Shown: positions 24,630 through 32,663 of the stretch, in pieces
Numbering within the stretch: position 1 is the stretch's first letter
Layout: each line of letters begins with the position of its first letter
Assembly: GCA_023402395.1 (NCBI GenBank)
Contig: JAEYGI010000005.1
Coordinates: forward strand, 1 to 32,843
Reading direction: 5' to 3'
Origin: Bacillota bacterium
Lineage (GTDB): Bacteria; Bacillota; UBA4882; UBA8346
Length of the DNA: 32,843 bases
The notes under the pieces: model-generated
What the model saw: only the letters and a program-made list of their open reading frames with translations
What the model was told of the DNA's origin: nothing
Databases searched by the model: none
Translations under genes and position numbers: made by a program

Positions 24630-24851
24630 AGAATTACGCCTCCTGTCGTGACGGCCTCCTGCGGCGCGCAGCAGTCGCCGTCTCTTCTTATTGTAATTAC
24701 ACTGCGCCGATCCGTCAATCCGCCCGAACCTGCCGCCTTAATTTGTCGTTTCAGTTGGCGGCGGCGAAAGGAAGTACGCGGAGTGCGTCGAACGATTAAT
24801 AAATACGGCTTTCGATTTTTCGATATAATAATCTTGACATTTGGAGGCGCC

Positions 24852-25340
24852 ATGACTGAAATTTCCCCCGCTCAAGAAAATTTCGCCAAAACTCCCTCGT
24901 CGTCAATGGTGGAAATGACCGAACTGGTTCTCCCCAACGACACCAATGCCCTCGGCAATCTGCTCGGCGGCAGAATGATGCATTGGATGGATATCGCGGG
25001 CGGCATGGCGGCCATGCGGCATTCCAACCGGGTCGTGGCCACCATCGCCGTGGATTGCCTGGACTTCCGGCATCCGGTCCGGATGGGTGAAATTGTGACC
25101 CTGAAAGCCAAGCTAACCTGGGTCGGCCGGACTTCCATGGAAGTCATGGTGAACGCCTATGCCGAAAACCCCCGCTCCGGGGCAAGCCAACTGACCAATA
25201 CCGCCTATTTCATCTTCGTGGCCCTGGACGATCAGGGTAAATCCACTCCCGTGCCGAAACTGACCCTGGAGAGCGACGCGGAGCGGGAGGAATACGCGAA
25301 AGCGGAGTGCCGGCGGGACCAGCGGGTCTGCCGGAAATGA
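24852..25340 (+). CDS. acyl-CoA thioesterase (YkhA/YciA-type hotdog fold)
   Basis: The enzyme hydrolyses acyl-CoA thioesters. The true start is the ATG at 24852, preceded by GGAGG (24843-24847); an open frame continues far upstream across the hydrolase gene and is ignored. The 162-residue product has the family motif NALGNLLGGRMMHWMDIAGGMAA, with the catalytic aspartate in WMD, then VDCLDFRHPVRMGEIV and TNTAYFIFVALD. The C-terminal 20 residues are charged. A TATAAT at 24824-24829 may be the -10, but no clear -35 accompanies it. Confidence 0.9.
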   Translation: MTEISPAQENFAKTPSSSMVEMTELVLPNDTNALGNLLGGRMMHWMDIAGGMAAMRHSNRVVATIAVDCLDFRHPVRMGEIVTLKAKLTWVGRTSMEVMVNAYAENPRSGASQLTNTAYFIFVALDDQGKSTPVPKLTLESDAEREEYAKAECRRDQRVCRK

Positions 25341-25380
25341 CCGGCCCCGTCGCTCAAATTCGGAACCGCCATTGAAAGCG

Positions 25381-25414
25381 ATTTAAAAGAGCCCGCCGTT
25401 TTCCGGCGGGCTCT
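25381..25414 (-). terminator. terminator between the thioesterase gene and the oad operon
   Basis: AGAGCCCGCCG (25388-25398) and CGGCGGGCTCT (25404-25414) form an 11-bp perfect stem with a 5-base loop. The better T-run is on the - strand, downstream of oadA, but the hairpin is placed to serve both converging genes. Confidence 0.8.
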
Positions 25415-25493
25415 ACCTTGCGGGTCGCGAACCAGCCGTTGCCACCAGGGCTAACGCGGGAATCGCTCACCGTATATTGAGTAAAATAATGGT

Positions 25494-27290
25494 TTATCCC
25501 CGTTTCCGGACGGTGGCCACCACCGTTCCGGACTGAATCTGCTGGCCCGGCGCCACGTTGATGGAGGCAACCCGCCCGGAGACTGTAGTGATCAGCGCGG
25601 TCTCCATCTTCATCGACTCCAGCACAACCACGGTATCATTGGTTTTGACCTCATCGCCGACTTTTTTCTCAATCCGCAAAATCAAGCCGGGCAAGGCGGA
25701 AACGATCGGCTGCGTTTCACCCAGATCTTGGGATGCGGCCAGACTTTCCTGCACTCCCTCGTTGATCGCAAAGTTGTAGACCTGGCCGTTGACAATGGCT
25801 CGCGACTCTTCCAGCTTGACTTGAAACGACTGGCCATCCAGCGTGACGGTATAGGCATCCGTTTTCGCGGCGGCTGGTGCCGCTTGCCGCGGGCTCTCCT
25901 TCCGGACTCCGATGGTTCCCTTTCCTTTCAGGAAAGCTACGCCTTTCTCCGCGCAACTGGCGATGATAAAGATATTTTCGTCGGTCACCGGCAAGCCCTC
26001 GGCCTCCAGGACCTTGCGGCAGGCCGCCATCCCTTTGTTGGGATTGCGGTCATTGATGGCCAGCGGGCTCTCGGTGGTGGGCTCCAGTTTAAGCTGTTCC
26101 CGGGCGATCTTGACGACTTCGGGGTCCGGGGCGACCGGAGTCTTGCCGAAATAACCCAAAACCATCTTGCCGTAACCCGGCGCGATCTTCTGCCACGGCC
26201 CGAACATGACGTTATTGAAGGCTTGTTGGAAATAGAATTGTGAAACCGGTGTCACCGACGTACCGAAGCCGCCTTTGGAGACAGCCTCACCCATCGCCGC
26301 GATCACTTCCGGATATTTGTCCATCAGTTGATTGTCGCGGAGCATCTGGGTATTGGCGGTCAGCGCGCCGCCCGGCATGGGGAAGAATGGAATCAGCGGC
26401 TCGACCTTGGTGGCTTCCGGCGGCAGGAAATAATCCTTCATCGCCTGTTTGAAACTCTCTTCCAGTTTCATGATTTTAAAGATGTCGATGTCCAGGTCGT
26501 ATTCGGTACCGCGCAACACGTGCCACATGGTAATCAGATCCGGCTGACAGGTCCCGCCGGAAACCGGCGCCAACGACAGATCGATCTGATCCGCACCCGC
26601 CTCAATGGCCGCTTTATAAGCCACCGTTCCCGAACCGGCGGTTTCATGCGAGTGAAAGACTAACCGGACCTTATCGCCCAACAGTTCCCGGGCTTGCTTA
26701 ATGGTTTCGTATACTTTCTGGGGCCGGCTGGTTCCGGAGGCGTCCTTGAAACAGACCGAATCATACGGAATGCCCGCTGCCAGAATTTTTTTCAGGGTGT
26801 CGCTGTAAAACTGCGGGGTATGGGCACCGTCACAGTTGGGCGGGAGCTCCATCATGGTCACGGTCACTTCATGATTCAGTCCCGCTTCCTTAATGCATTT
26901 TCCCGAATAAATCAGATTGTCAACGTCGTTTAAGGCATCAAAATTGCGGATGGTGGTCATGCCGTGCTTTTTGAAGAGTTGGGCGTGGAGCTTGATGATA
27001 TCGCTCGATTGGGAATCAAGGGCCACCACGTTAATACCCCGGGACAGAGTTTGCAGGTTGGCGTTGGGACCGGCGGCTTTCCGGAAGGCGTCCATCACGG
27101 CAAACGCATCTTCATTGGAGTAGAAGTACGGCGACTGGAACATGGCGCCGCCGCCGGCTTCCAGATGCTCGATCCCCGCTGCCGCCGCTTCTTCCACAAC
27201 CGGCAGAAAATCCTTGGAGAACACCCGGGCGCCGTAGACCGATTGAAATCCGTCGCGGAACGCGCTTAACATAAAATGGATCTTTTTCAT
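25494..27290 (-). CDS. oadA: oxaloacetate decarboxylase alpha subunit with biotin domain
   Basis: This subunit carries the carboxyltransferase that moves CO2 from oxaloacetate to biotin, and the biotin carrier. The 598-residue product has an HMGL-like TIM barrel (about 1-290: MLSAFRDGFQSVYGARV near the N-terminus, FKDASG, VFHSHETAGSG with the metal-binding histidines), a conserved carboxylase domain (PMPGGALTANTQMLRDN, GYGKMVLGYFGKTP), and a C-terminal biotinyl domain (about 525-598) with the biotinylation motif ESMKM. The alanine/proline linker near 475-490 is the usual hinge. The start at 27290 has GAGAGGAAT upstream. It is the last gene of the oadB-G-A operon. Pyruvate carboxylase subunit B has a similar structure, but the neighbours decide for the decarboxylase. 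Confidence 0.94.
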   Translation of the reverse strand: MKKIHFMLSAFRDGFQSVYGARVFSKDFLPVVEEAAAAGIEHLEAGGGAMFQSPYFYSNEDAFAVMDAFRKAAGPNANLQTLSRGINVVALDSQSSDIIKLHAQLFKKHGMTTIRNFDALNDVDNLIYSGKCIKEAGLNHEVTVTMMELPPNCDGAHTPQFYSDTLKKILAAGIPYDSVCFKDASGTSRPQKVYETIKQARELLGDKVRLVFHSHETAGSGTVAYKAAIEAGADQIDLSLAPVSGGTCQPDLITMWHVLRGTEYDLDIDIFKIMKLEESFKQAMKDYFLPPEATKVEPLIPFFPMPGGALTANTQMLRDNQLMDKYPEVIAAMGEAVSKGGFGTSVTPVSQFYFQQAFNNVMFGPWQKIAPGYGKMVLGYFGKTPVAPDPEVVKIAREQLKLEPTTESPLAINDRNPNKGMAACRKVLEAEGLPVTDENIFIIASCAEKGVAFLKGKGTIGVRKESPRQAAPAAAKTDAYTVTLDGQSFQVKLEESRAIVNGQVYNFAINEGVQESLAASQDLGETQPIVSALPGLILRIEKKVGDEVKTNDTVVVLESMKMETALITTVSGRVASINVAPGQQIQSGTVVATVRKRG

Positions 27291-27324
27291 TGGCTCTATT
27301 CCTCTCTCAATTAGCTGATTTACG

Positions 27325-27537
27325 TTATTGATTTTTGGCGATGGCAATCACCGCCGCGATCGCGGCGTTATCGGAAGCCGGGGCCGCGGCCTCGCTTGAG
27401 GCGGGATCTTCGGCTTCGGGTGTGCTCCGGGCATAACGGGTGAAAATCGCCACCATCAATTGGATTAATCCGGCCACTAAAAAAGAGATGACAATCGTGA
27501 TCAGATAACTGACTCCGGCAACTGTGAATTCGTCCAT
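27325..27537 (-). CDS. oadG: oxaloacetate decarboxylase gamma subunit
   Basis: This is a 70-residue protein with a single membrane helix (about 9-33: SYLITIVISFLVAGLIQLMVAIF), a short alanine/proline/glutamate-rich linker, and a final helix. That is the OadG layout; the subunit holds the alpha and beta subunits together. The ORF ends 34 bases before oadA and starts 11 bases after oadB, with AAGGAGGA before its ATG. The histidines that bind zinc in some OadG proteins are not seen in the tail. Confidence 0.82.
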   Translation of the reverse strand: MDEFTVAGVSYLITIVISFLVAGLIQLMVAIFTRYARSTPEAEDPASSEAAAPASDNAAIAAVIAIAKNQ

Positions 27538-27548
27538 TGGAATCCTCC

Positions 27549-28787
27549 TTACTTAATCAGCGTGCAGAATATTCCGGCGATAATCGCGGTGGTAATAACC
27601 CCGCTGATATTGGCCCCTAAGGCGTAAGGCATCACCATGGCCTGGGGATTGTCCTTGGAAACGATTTTCTGGGCCACTTTGGCCGTGGTGGGCACGCAAG
27701 AGACGCCGGCAATGCCAATCACCGGATTTACCTTGCCTTTGGTGAAAAAGTAAGCGATATAGCCGCCGATTAACCCACCGATACCGGAAAGCAGCAGCGA
27801 CAGAATTCCTAGCAAGAGCAGGGGTAAAACTTTCGGATCCAGGATTGTGTTGGCTTCGCAGAGTACGCCTAATACCAGGCCGAGGAACATGGTTGAGATA
27901 TACAAAACCGGACCGCTGAGCAGATCCTGGAATTGCTTGATTCCGGATTCGCGGATGACCACTCCGAAAAAGAGCGAGAAGAACAGTGGCGCGGCCACGG
28001 GAAACAACAGGCACAGAACGACGCAGCAGATCGAGGCGAACGCCATTTTTTGGCCTTCGCTGATCTTGATGCTCTTGGGAGGATCCATCGGAATCGCCCG
28101 CAGCTTCTTGGGAACCAGGGTTTTAATAAGATAGGGATATCCGCCGTAGGTCAGGCCCAGATACAGATAAGCCACGACCGCGATGGGGACGAATAACTCC
28201 GGGGCCAGCTTCAGCGATGTAAAAAGCACCATCGGCCCGTCGGCGCCTCCGACCATGGAAATGGCCGCCGCCTGCTTGACGGTGTATCCGAACAGCTTGG
28301 CAATAGGCAACGTGGCGATAGTTCCCAATTCCGCCCAAAGCGCCAGAAAAATGGCGAGAAACGGCCGGGTCATCAGGAATCCGACATCCAGGAGCGAACC
28401 GATTCCCATGAACACGAAACAGGCGATCAAACCGTTGGAGAAGGTAAAGGTATAGATGGGCTGAAGCCAGTCGATGCCCAGAATGTACATGAGATCGCCG
28501 GCGTTGGCCAATTTATCCGCTCCCGCGCCCGCCTGCGCTTCCACGAACAAGGTTCCCAAACCGCCGTGAAGCGACAATGGATCAAAAAACAACACCGAGG
28601 CATTGATGGTTGCCATCCCCAGCCCCATCGGGATCATCAGCAGCGGTTCCAAAACCCCTTTTCTGCCCAGATACATTAGGAATAATCCGAGCAGAATGAG
28701 GAAAATCCGGGCCAGGACGGTCGCCGGCGGCGAGACCGCGAAGGTTTGAATTCCCTGAAACACATTGAGAAAGGCATCGAATGTCAT
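27549..28787 (-). CDS. oadB: sodium-pumping oxaloacetate decarboxylase beta subunit
   Basis: The beta subunit decarboxylates carboxybiotin and couples this to sodium export. The 412-residue protein has about ten hydrophobic segments. The sodium- and proton-handling motif AAISMVGGADGPMVLFTS (with the conserved aspartate of GGADGP) is near residue 180, and NPVIGIAGVSCVPTTAKVAQK and PYALGANISGVITTAIIAGI close the protein. Translation starts at ATG 28787 with GGGAGC upstream. Order B-G-A, all on the - strand with tiny gaps, is a complete operon. Its product would let the cell conserve energy as a sodium gradient, which fits with the Na+-linked phosphate carrier nearby. Confidence 0.95.
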   Translation of the reverse strand: MTFDAFLNVFQGIQTFAVSPPATVLARIFLILLGLFLMYLGRKGVLEPLLMIPMGLGMATINASVLFFDPLSLHGGLGTLFVEAQAGAGADKLANAGDLMYILGIDWLQPIYTFTFSNGLIACFVFMGIGSLLDVGFLMTRPFLAIFLALWAELGTIATLPIAKLFGYTVKQAAAISMVGGADGPMVLFTSLKLAPELFVPIAVVAYLYLGLTYGGYPYLIKTLVPKKLRAIPMDPPKSIKISEGQKMAFASICCVVLCLLFPVAAPLFFSLFFGVVIRESGIKQFQDLLSGPVLYISTMFLGLVLGVLCEANTILDPKVLPLLLLGILSLLLSGIGGLIGGYIAYFFTKGKVNPVIGIAGVSCVPTTAKVAQKIVSKDNPQAMVMPYALGANISGVITTAIIAGIFCTLIK

Positions 28788-29211
28788 GTTTGTTGCTCCC
28801 TGCTTCCAGATTTGTCATTTTAGTAATATGGATCGTCGTGAATAACATCCAAACACGAACTGCTTTTGTGAAAAAATATGCTGCTGTTTGATTAAATTTT
28901 GATTAACAAATATCGCTTTTAGCTGGTATTATTTGCGCACTTGAAGTCAGACTACTCCTAAAAATCGCCAATGTCAATTATTGCTGGAAACGATCATTCA
29001 ATGTTAACAAAGCTTCCATTGTCTCCCCTTTCCGTGAAAAAATTGGAGTTGAAACGAATCTGTCACCAAGTGAAAATTCTCACAACTCTGAAGCCGGACA
29101 GCTTCCTCCGGAGCGCATCGGAAAATCCGTTTTGGGAAACAAAAAGCCCGCTTTCATAAGCGGGCCGTTCAAGCGGATCATGTAATTTTTCCTAATCGGG
29201 CAATGGGGTGA
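28788..29211 (-). promoter_or_regulatory. oad operon upstream region with promoter-like site and direct repeat
   Basis: No gene is seen in this 424-base stretch. On the - strand a perfect TTGACA (28977-28972) lies 17 bases before TAGTCT (28954-28949). A perfect 9-bp direct repeat, TTTGATTAA at 28887-28895 and 28898-28906, has an 11-bp period, about one helical turn, and could bind a regulator of oad. The left part is closed by the terminator at 29141-29165. The rest of the region is AT-rich DNA with no further recognisable signal. Confidence 0.4.
29141..29165 (-). terminator. intrinsic terminator of the YjfB-ATPase pair
   Basis: GCCCGCTT (29046 side of the window numbering: 29146-29153) pairs with AAGCGGGC (29158-29165) over 8 bp with a 4-base loop; on the - strand TTTTTG follows. 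It lies 47 bases after the ATPase stop. Confidence 0.8.
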
Positions 29212-29964
29212 TCATTGCATCAGAATGTCCAGCATCTTGCGGGGGTTGTTGATAAACGCCCGCATCACCTGATAATATTCGGTATCCTCATAATTGACGG
29301 CCTCGACTTCTCTCCCGATCTGATAAATGGTCGCGTCCGGATAAGCCATCAGAATCGGTGAATGGGTGGCGATGATGAATTGCGATTCCTCCCGCACCAA
29401 CTGATGGATCCGAGTGATCAGCGACATCTGGCGCGCCGGGGAGAGGGCCGCTTCCGGCTCGTCCAGAATATAGAGGCCCTTTCCTCCAAACTGGTTCAAG
29501 ATGACGGTCCAAAAGGATTCGCCATGGGATTGTTCATGCAGCGAACGTCTCCCATAGGACTCGATGAGCAGCGGGCCGAAGGACAAGGCCGAATCCAAGG
29601 CGTCAATATTCGTCGCCAAGTTGGAAAAGCTTTCGGCGCGCAGAAAGAATCCGTCGCAGGGCCGTTTGGCTCCCTTAACCAGCCTGACGTAACGGTTCAA
29701 TATGGAATGAGTCGCCTTGGGCGCAAAATTAAAGTTTCTGGCGCGGCCTTCGGTGTTAAAGCCACAGGCGGCCGCAATCGCTTCCAGCATGGTCGATTTC
29801 CCGGTTCCGTTCTCACCGATGATGAAGGTAACCCGGGGATGAAACTCCAGCCTTCGCAAGTGCTGGACCGCAGGCAGGCAAAATGGGTACTCGGCGAAGG
29901 ATGGAATCTGCTCCCGGTTCAATTCCAGCCTTCGGAGGTATTGGTCGATTCCGGCGGGGTTCAC
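29212..29964 (-). CDS. AAA/ABC-type ATPase of unknown role (COG3910-like)
   Basis: This 250-residue soluble protein is an ABC-type ATPase domain without a transporter. Walker A is GENGTGKST (about 49-57), the signature region is SLHEQSHGESFW (about 140), Walker B is LYILDEPEAALSP (about 163-175), and ATHSPILMA gives the switch histidine. The short arm between Walker A and the signature, and the absence of long coiled coils, separate it from SMC/Rad50 and fit the small COG3910 group. GTG at 29964 is 6 bases after the stop of the YjfB-like gene, so they are probably co-transcribed. Such stand-alone ATPases also appear in defence or OLD-like systems, but no nuclease partner is present here. Confidence 0.8.
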   Translation of the reverse strand: MNPAGIDQYLRRLELNREQIPSFAEYPFCLPAVQHLRRLEFHPRVTFIIGENGTGKSTMLEAIAAACGFNTEGRARNFNFAPKATHSILNRYVRLVKGAKRPCDGFFLRAESFSNLATNIDALDSALSFGPLLIESYGRRSLHEQSHGESFWTVILNQFGGKGLYILDEPEAALSPARQMSLITRIHQLVREESQFIIATHSPILMAYPDATIYQIGREVEAVNYEDTEYYQVMRAFINNPRKMLDILMQ

Positions 29965-29970
29965 TGGCGC

Positions 29971-30171
29971 TCAGACCTTTATATCGATATTTTGGCCCAA
30001 ATGCGCCGGATTGACGGAGGGAACGTCCGGCATGGCTTGGAGCAGATCCTGGACGGCCTGGGCCGGAATATCCATCGCATCGCGGAGAAGTTTGGTTTGA
30101 ACCGTGGCCATCACCTGACCCCGGCGCATCATGGAAACGGTACTGGCAACACTCATGATGTCGGAATCCAT
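29971..30171 (-). CDS. YjfB family putative motility protein
   Basis: This is a 66-residue protein. SVASTVSMMRRGQVMATVQTKLLRDAMDIPAQAVQDLLQAMP followed by the C-terminal HLGQNIDIKV matches the small YjfB family. In Bacillus the gene belongs to the motility regulon, but the protein's role is unknown. It is the first gene of a two-gene unit with the ATPase. GGAAGGA lies upstream at a slightly long distance. No motility genes are in the window. Confidence 0.8.
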   Translation of the reverse strand: MDSDIMSVASTVSMMRRGQVMATVQTKLLRDAMDIPAQAVQDLLQAMPDVPSVNPAHLGQNIDIKV

Positions 30172-30359
30172 TCCAATCAGTCCTTCCGTGATTAATTTTG
30201 ATTTACGTTACAATTTTATATTCGGTAATTTACGTCTTTTTAATTAGTCACTTTTCCAAATTTGTTAATGGATTGTTAGCGGCAGGAATCCCGTCTACTG
30301 TATTCACGTTTTTAAAGAGACCGTTACCCGGGCTTCATCGGGCGGAAATCTTTGGGAGG

Positions 30360-30365
30360 TATAAT
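30360..30365 (+). promoter_or_regulatory. candidate -10 of the 28-codon gene
   Basis: TATAAT at 30360-30365 is a perfect -10 lying 33 bases before the small ORF. No good -35 is found at the expected distance; TTCATC at 30334-30339 is 20 bases upstream. The site also overlaps GGGAGG. Confidence 0.4.
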
Positions 30366-30398
30366 GAATTCAATGAAAGCGGAAGCGAGGTGACCAAG

Positions 30399-30485
30399 AT
30401 GAGTGACAGTTTTGAACTGATGGCGTTCTGGGTTTTGAGGAACGCGGAGAAGCAAAACCGGAGGGACCGTGAAGTGCGAAAGTAA
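30399..30485 (+). CDS. 28-residue small protein with own terminator
   Basis: The ATG at 30399 has GAGGTGA (30387-30393) 5 bases upstream, a strong ribosome binding site. The product is 28 residues, with a hydrophobic centre (LMAFWVL) and a charged tail (NAEKQNRRDREVRK). A perfect -10 hexamer lies upstream, and the stop codon lies inside the loop and right arm of a strong terminator. The tight package argues that this is a real expressed mini-gene. I do not recognise it. It could be a small amphipathic protein or a regulatory leader. Confidence 0.6.
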   Translation: MSDSFELMAFWVLRNAEKQNRRDREVRK

Positions 30486-30504
30486 CTTCACGGTTTTTCT
30501 TTTT
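30466..30504 (+). terminator. intrinsic terminator overlapping the end of the 28-codon gene
   Basis: ACCGTGAAGT (30466-30475) pairs perfectly with ACTTCACGGT (30485-30494) around a 9-base loop, followed by TTTTTCTTTTT. The final codons and the TAA of the small gene lie inside it. Confidence 0.85.
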
Positions 30505-30541
30505 CTCCGGTTCTCACCCTGTTTAACTCCCTAAGCTTATT

Positions 30542-30690
30542 TTATGGAACCTCAAGTTCTTTCCCGCGTTTGATCCGCTCATTCCAATCAGTCAAGCGGA
30601 TTCCGTCCATCAGCCCTTGCCGGTAAATCAGTTCGTGCTCCCGGTTGGCGAGGGGCTTGGCTGCGCTTTCGTAATCCCGTCGTAATCCCG
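30542..30690 (-). pseudogene. DUF6809-like gene remnant, 5' truncated
   Basis: The frame ends at 30542 and codes DYESAAKPLANREHELIYRQGL and then MDGIRLTDWNERIKRG, the C-terminal helical half of a DUF6809-like small protein. The same segment occurs in the copy at 31961-32256, where it reads DYESAANTLANWENELIYRQGL. Everything before this half is missing; upstream is a short duplication (GGGATTACGA twice at about 30672-30690) and then the 3' end of the P1 peptidase. No ribosome binding site or start belongs to it, so it is a remnant. Confidence 0.65.
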
Positions 30691-30723
30691 AAAAGATTTT
30701 GATTTTATTTGCATTCGGCTTTT

Positions 30724-31665
30724 TTACACAAGTGGGCACGCGCCAGGCTGCGCCGCCAGCGCCCCCCGTATAATAGCCTCTTCCAGCACCACCGCGGCGG
30801 CTGTGCCCACCAACGTAACGAGGGCGTCGCTCGACAGGTCACTGGGTTCTGAACCCAGAGCGAGGCAGAAGATCGTGTCACCGTCCCACTGGGTGTGATC
30901 GGGGGAGATTGCCCGGGCCATTCCATCGTCCGCCAGTTTTGCCACCCGGTTGGCCTCTGCCTTGGTCAGCCGCGCTGTGGTAGCCACTAAAGCGATTGTG
31001 GTGCTCAGAAGGCGCTGCGGTGGCGGCTCACCGGACAGCATTGCCCGGGTCTGATTGACGAAGGTTCCATCAGGACGCAGCGCTCCGACGACGATTCGCC
31101 CCCGATCCCATACGTCTCCGACCGGATTGACCACCGCCAGGGCCGCCACCACGGGGCCGCCGGGAATGCGCAGGGAAGCGGAGCCCAGTCCGCTCTTCAT
31201 CGGCCTCCCATAGATTTTTCCCGCCGTCGCTCCCGCCCCGGCGCCCACATTTCCTTCCGCCACCGGACCCGCATTCGCAGTCTGACAGGCGGCATAGGCC
31301 AGGGCCGCATCAGGCGGGGGTGATCCATTGGCATAGGGAAGATCGTAGATGACCGCCGCAGGTACGAGAGGAACCTCGGCAATCCCTTGGTCAACGAGCC
31401 AGCGCATTACCCCGCCCGCCGCCGGTAGCCCGAAGAAACTGCCGCCCGTGAGGAGGACGCCATATACAGGATACTCCGCGGCGCCGGGGCGGATGATATC
31501 GGTATTCTGGGTACCGGGGCTGCCTCCACTTACGTCTACGCCGGGAACTGCCCCACCAGGACAGAGAATCACCGTGCATCCCGTACGGCCGCTTTTATCC
31601 TCGGTGCTTCCCACCAGGATGCCGGGAACATCAGTAAGCCCACCTCCCATAGGGTCTGCTCTCAC
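30724..31665 (-). CDS. P1 family (DmpA/S58) peptidase
   Basis: P1-family enzymes are self-cleaving aminopeptidases or amide hydrolases of the DmpA/NylC superfamily. The 313-residue product shows GGLTDVPGILVGS at the start, the PGTQNTDIIRPG and GVLLTGGSFFGLPAAGGVMRWL segments, NVGAGAGATAGK, and the LLSTTIALVATTARLTKAEA stretch, where the N-terminal nucleophile of the beta chain (a Thr or Ser in STTI) is expected. The final GDTIFCLALGS block is also typical. GTG at 31665 has AAAGGAGG 11 bases upstream. It has no signal peptide. Two degraded DUF6809-like copies flank it, suggesting that it lies in rearranged DNA. Confidence 0.9.
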   Translation of the reverse strand: MRADPMGGGLTDVPGILVGSTEDKSGRTGCTVILCPGGAVPGVDVSGGSPGTQNTDIIRPGAAEYPVYGVLLTGGSFFGLPAAGGVMRWLVDQGIAEVPLVPAAVIYDLPYANGSPPPDAALAYAACQTANAGPVAEGNVGAGAGATAGKIYGRPMKSGLGSASLRIPGGPVVAALAVVNPVGDVWDRGRIVVGALRPDGTFVNQTRAMLSGEPPPQRLLSTTIALVATTARLTKAEANRVAKLADDGMARAISPDHTQWDGDTIFCLALGSEPSDLSSDALVTLVGTAAAVVLEEAIIRGALAAQPGACPLV

Positions 31666-31689
31666 TTCTCGAAATTCCTCCTTTGCTCA

Positions 31690-31706
31690 TGTAGATAAAA
31701 TATCTA
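31690..31706. promoter_or_regulatory. operator-like palindrome before the P1 peptidase
   Basis: GTAGATAAAATATCTAC is a perfect 7-bp inverted repeat around AAA, 24 bases before the start codon. An 8-bp tandem repeat, TTGGTATA at 31719-31726 and 31727-31734, follows on the upstream side, with AT-rich DNA that could hold the promoter. The arrangement fits repression of the peptidase gene by a dimeric regulator. Confidence 0.5.
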
Positions 31707-31960
31707 CCTTTGTCTTAAATTGGTATATTGGTATAATAGATATATTCCAAACACGGAAATACCGTGATAGCGGTGTCGAACCCAAAATTTCCTCTACAAT
31801 AAGCCTTATATTCTCTCCATCCGATCCCGGTGAAGCCGGAACCAAAAGGTATTGCCGAGCAAGACAAGAATCGGAATTAATCCATTTCAAGAAAGATACA
31901 TCTTTTTGAACAATTACCATAAAGATTAAGTCGCTGAATACGGCGTTTCTTCCAGACTCC

Positions 31961-32256
31961 CTACCCCTCGCCCCGACGGATCTTCTCCAGGCAATCCCCC
32001 AGCCGGAGTCCTTCGATCAGCCCCTGCCGGTAGATTAGTTCGTTCTCCCAGTTCGCAAGGGTATTGGCCGCGCTTTCGTAATCCAGAAAGAATTGTTGCG
32101 TTGCCGGGTCAAGGTGTTCCACCAGCCGCTCCATGGCCTGACCATCTCCGCGTCGAGGCGGGTGAACTCCGGGTCGGACCGGAGCAGCTTTTCGTAGCAT
32201 TCCATGACGCGGCCGAGGATGAAGTCGTTGAACAAAACGGGCCAGGGCTTGAGCAT
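31961..32256 (-). pseudogene. DUF6809-like gene with a frameshift
   Basis: The start ATG at 32256 has GGAGGCG a few bases upstream. The first frame codes LKPWPVLFNDFILGRVME then CYEKLLRSDPEFTRLDAEMV, the usual N-terminal half of a DUF6809-like small helical protein. At about 32135-32142 the reading frame shifts by one base and the second half continues in another frame (AMERLVEHLDPATQQFFLDY, then ESAANTLANWENELIYRQGL and IEGLRLGDCLEKIRRGE) to the stop at 31961. One missing base in the GTCAGGCC region would explain it. A sequencing error or programmed shift is possible, but the second broken copy nearby favours a decaying gene family. Confidence 0.7.
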
Positions 32257-32663
32257 TGGACGCCTCCGAAGAGTGAGAGTGAGAGACCGCAGAAGACAAT
32301 GGAGGAAGAATCGAAAGAATTGCCGGATTGATTGATGCGGCAGTTCAAAGCGTCGGATTTCGTCGTTGCTCGGTCGCCCAAAGAGTGTGTCACCGATGCT
32401 TGCAGATCGGCTAAGCAAATCAAGCTTGCTAAAATGAGCCGACTGCAGGGTCGCGCCTAGAACTCCTCGCTTTTGACGACGCGGATGTTGAACTGTTAAG
32501 TTCAACCAATCCGGCAAGGCAATCCCCGGCGCTGTGAAAGTGGGAGCGCCGGACAGTTTTTAAGTGACTGAAGATGATGCCCCCTACAATGACGATTTAT
32601 GTTGCTTATGTTGCCGACGTGGAGTTCTTCCAGGATTGGTTTCATGGGTTCGCCTTCTTTTGA
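32257..32663. other. intergenic stretch without a recognised gene
   Basis: Open frames here have no ribosome binding site or recognisable product. The only clear structure is a perfect 8-bp hairpin, GTTGAACT (32487-32494) with AGTTCAAC (32499-32506). It lies between the broken DUF6809-like gene and the SymE-like gene end. Confidence 0.4.

Noticed and set aside
24015..24851. Long + strand open frame reaching into the thioesterase gene
   Set aside because: It is antisense to the well-supported hydrolase and has no ribosome binding site; GGAGG and homology place the start at 24852.
30200..30240. SigmaD-type promoter before the YjfB-like gene (TAAA...CCGAATAT)
   Set aside because: The spacer is 2-3 bases too short and the -10 has an extra base, so it does not fit the consensus.
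31687..31920. 77-codon - strand frame upstream of the P1 peptidase
   Set aside because: No ribosome binding site or recognisable motif, and it covers the AT-rich operator and promoter region.
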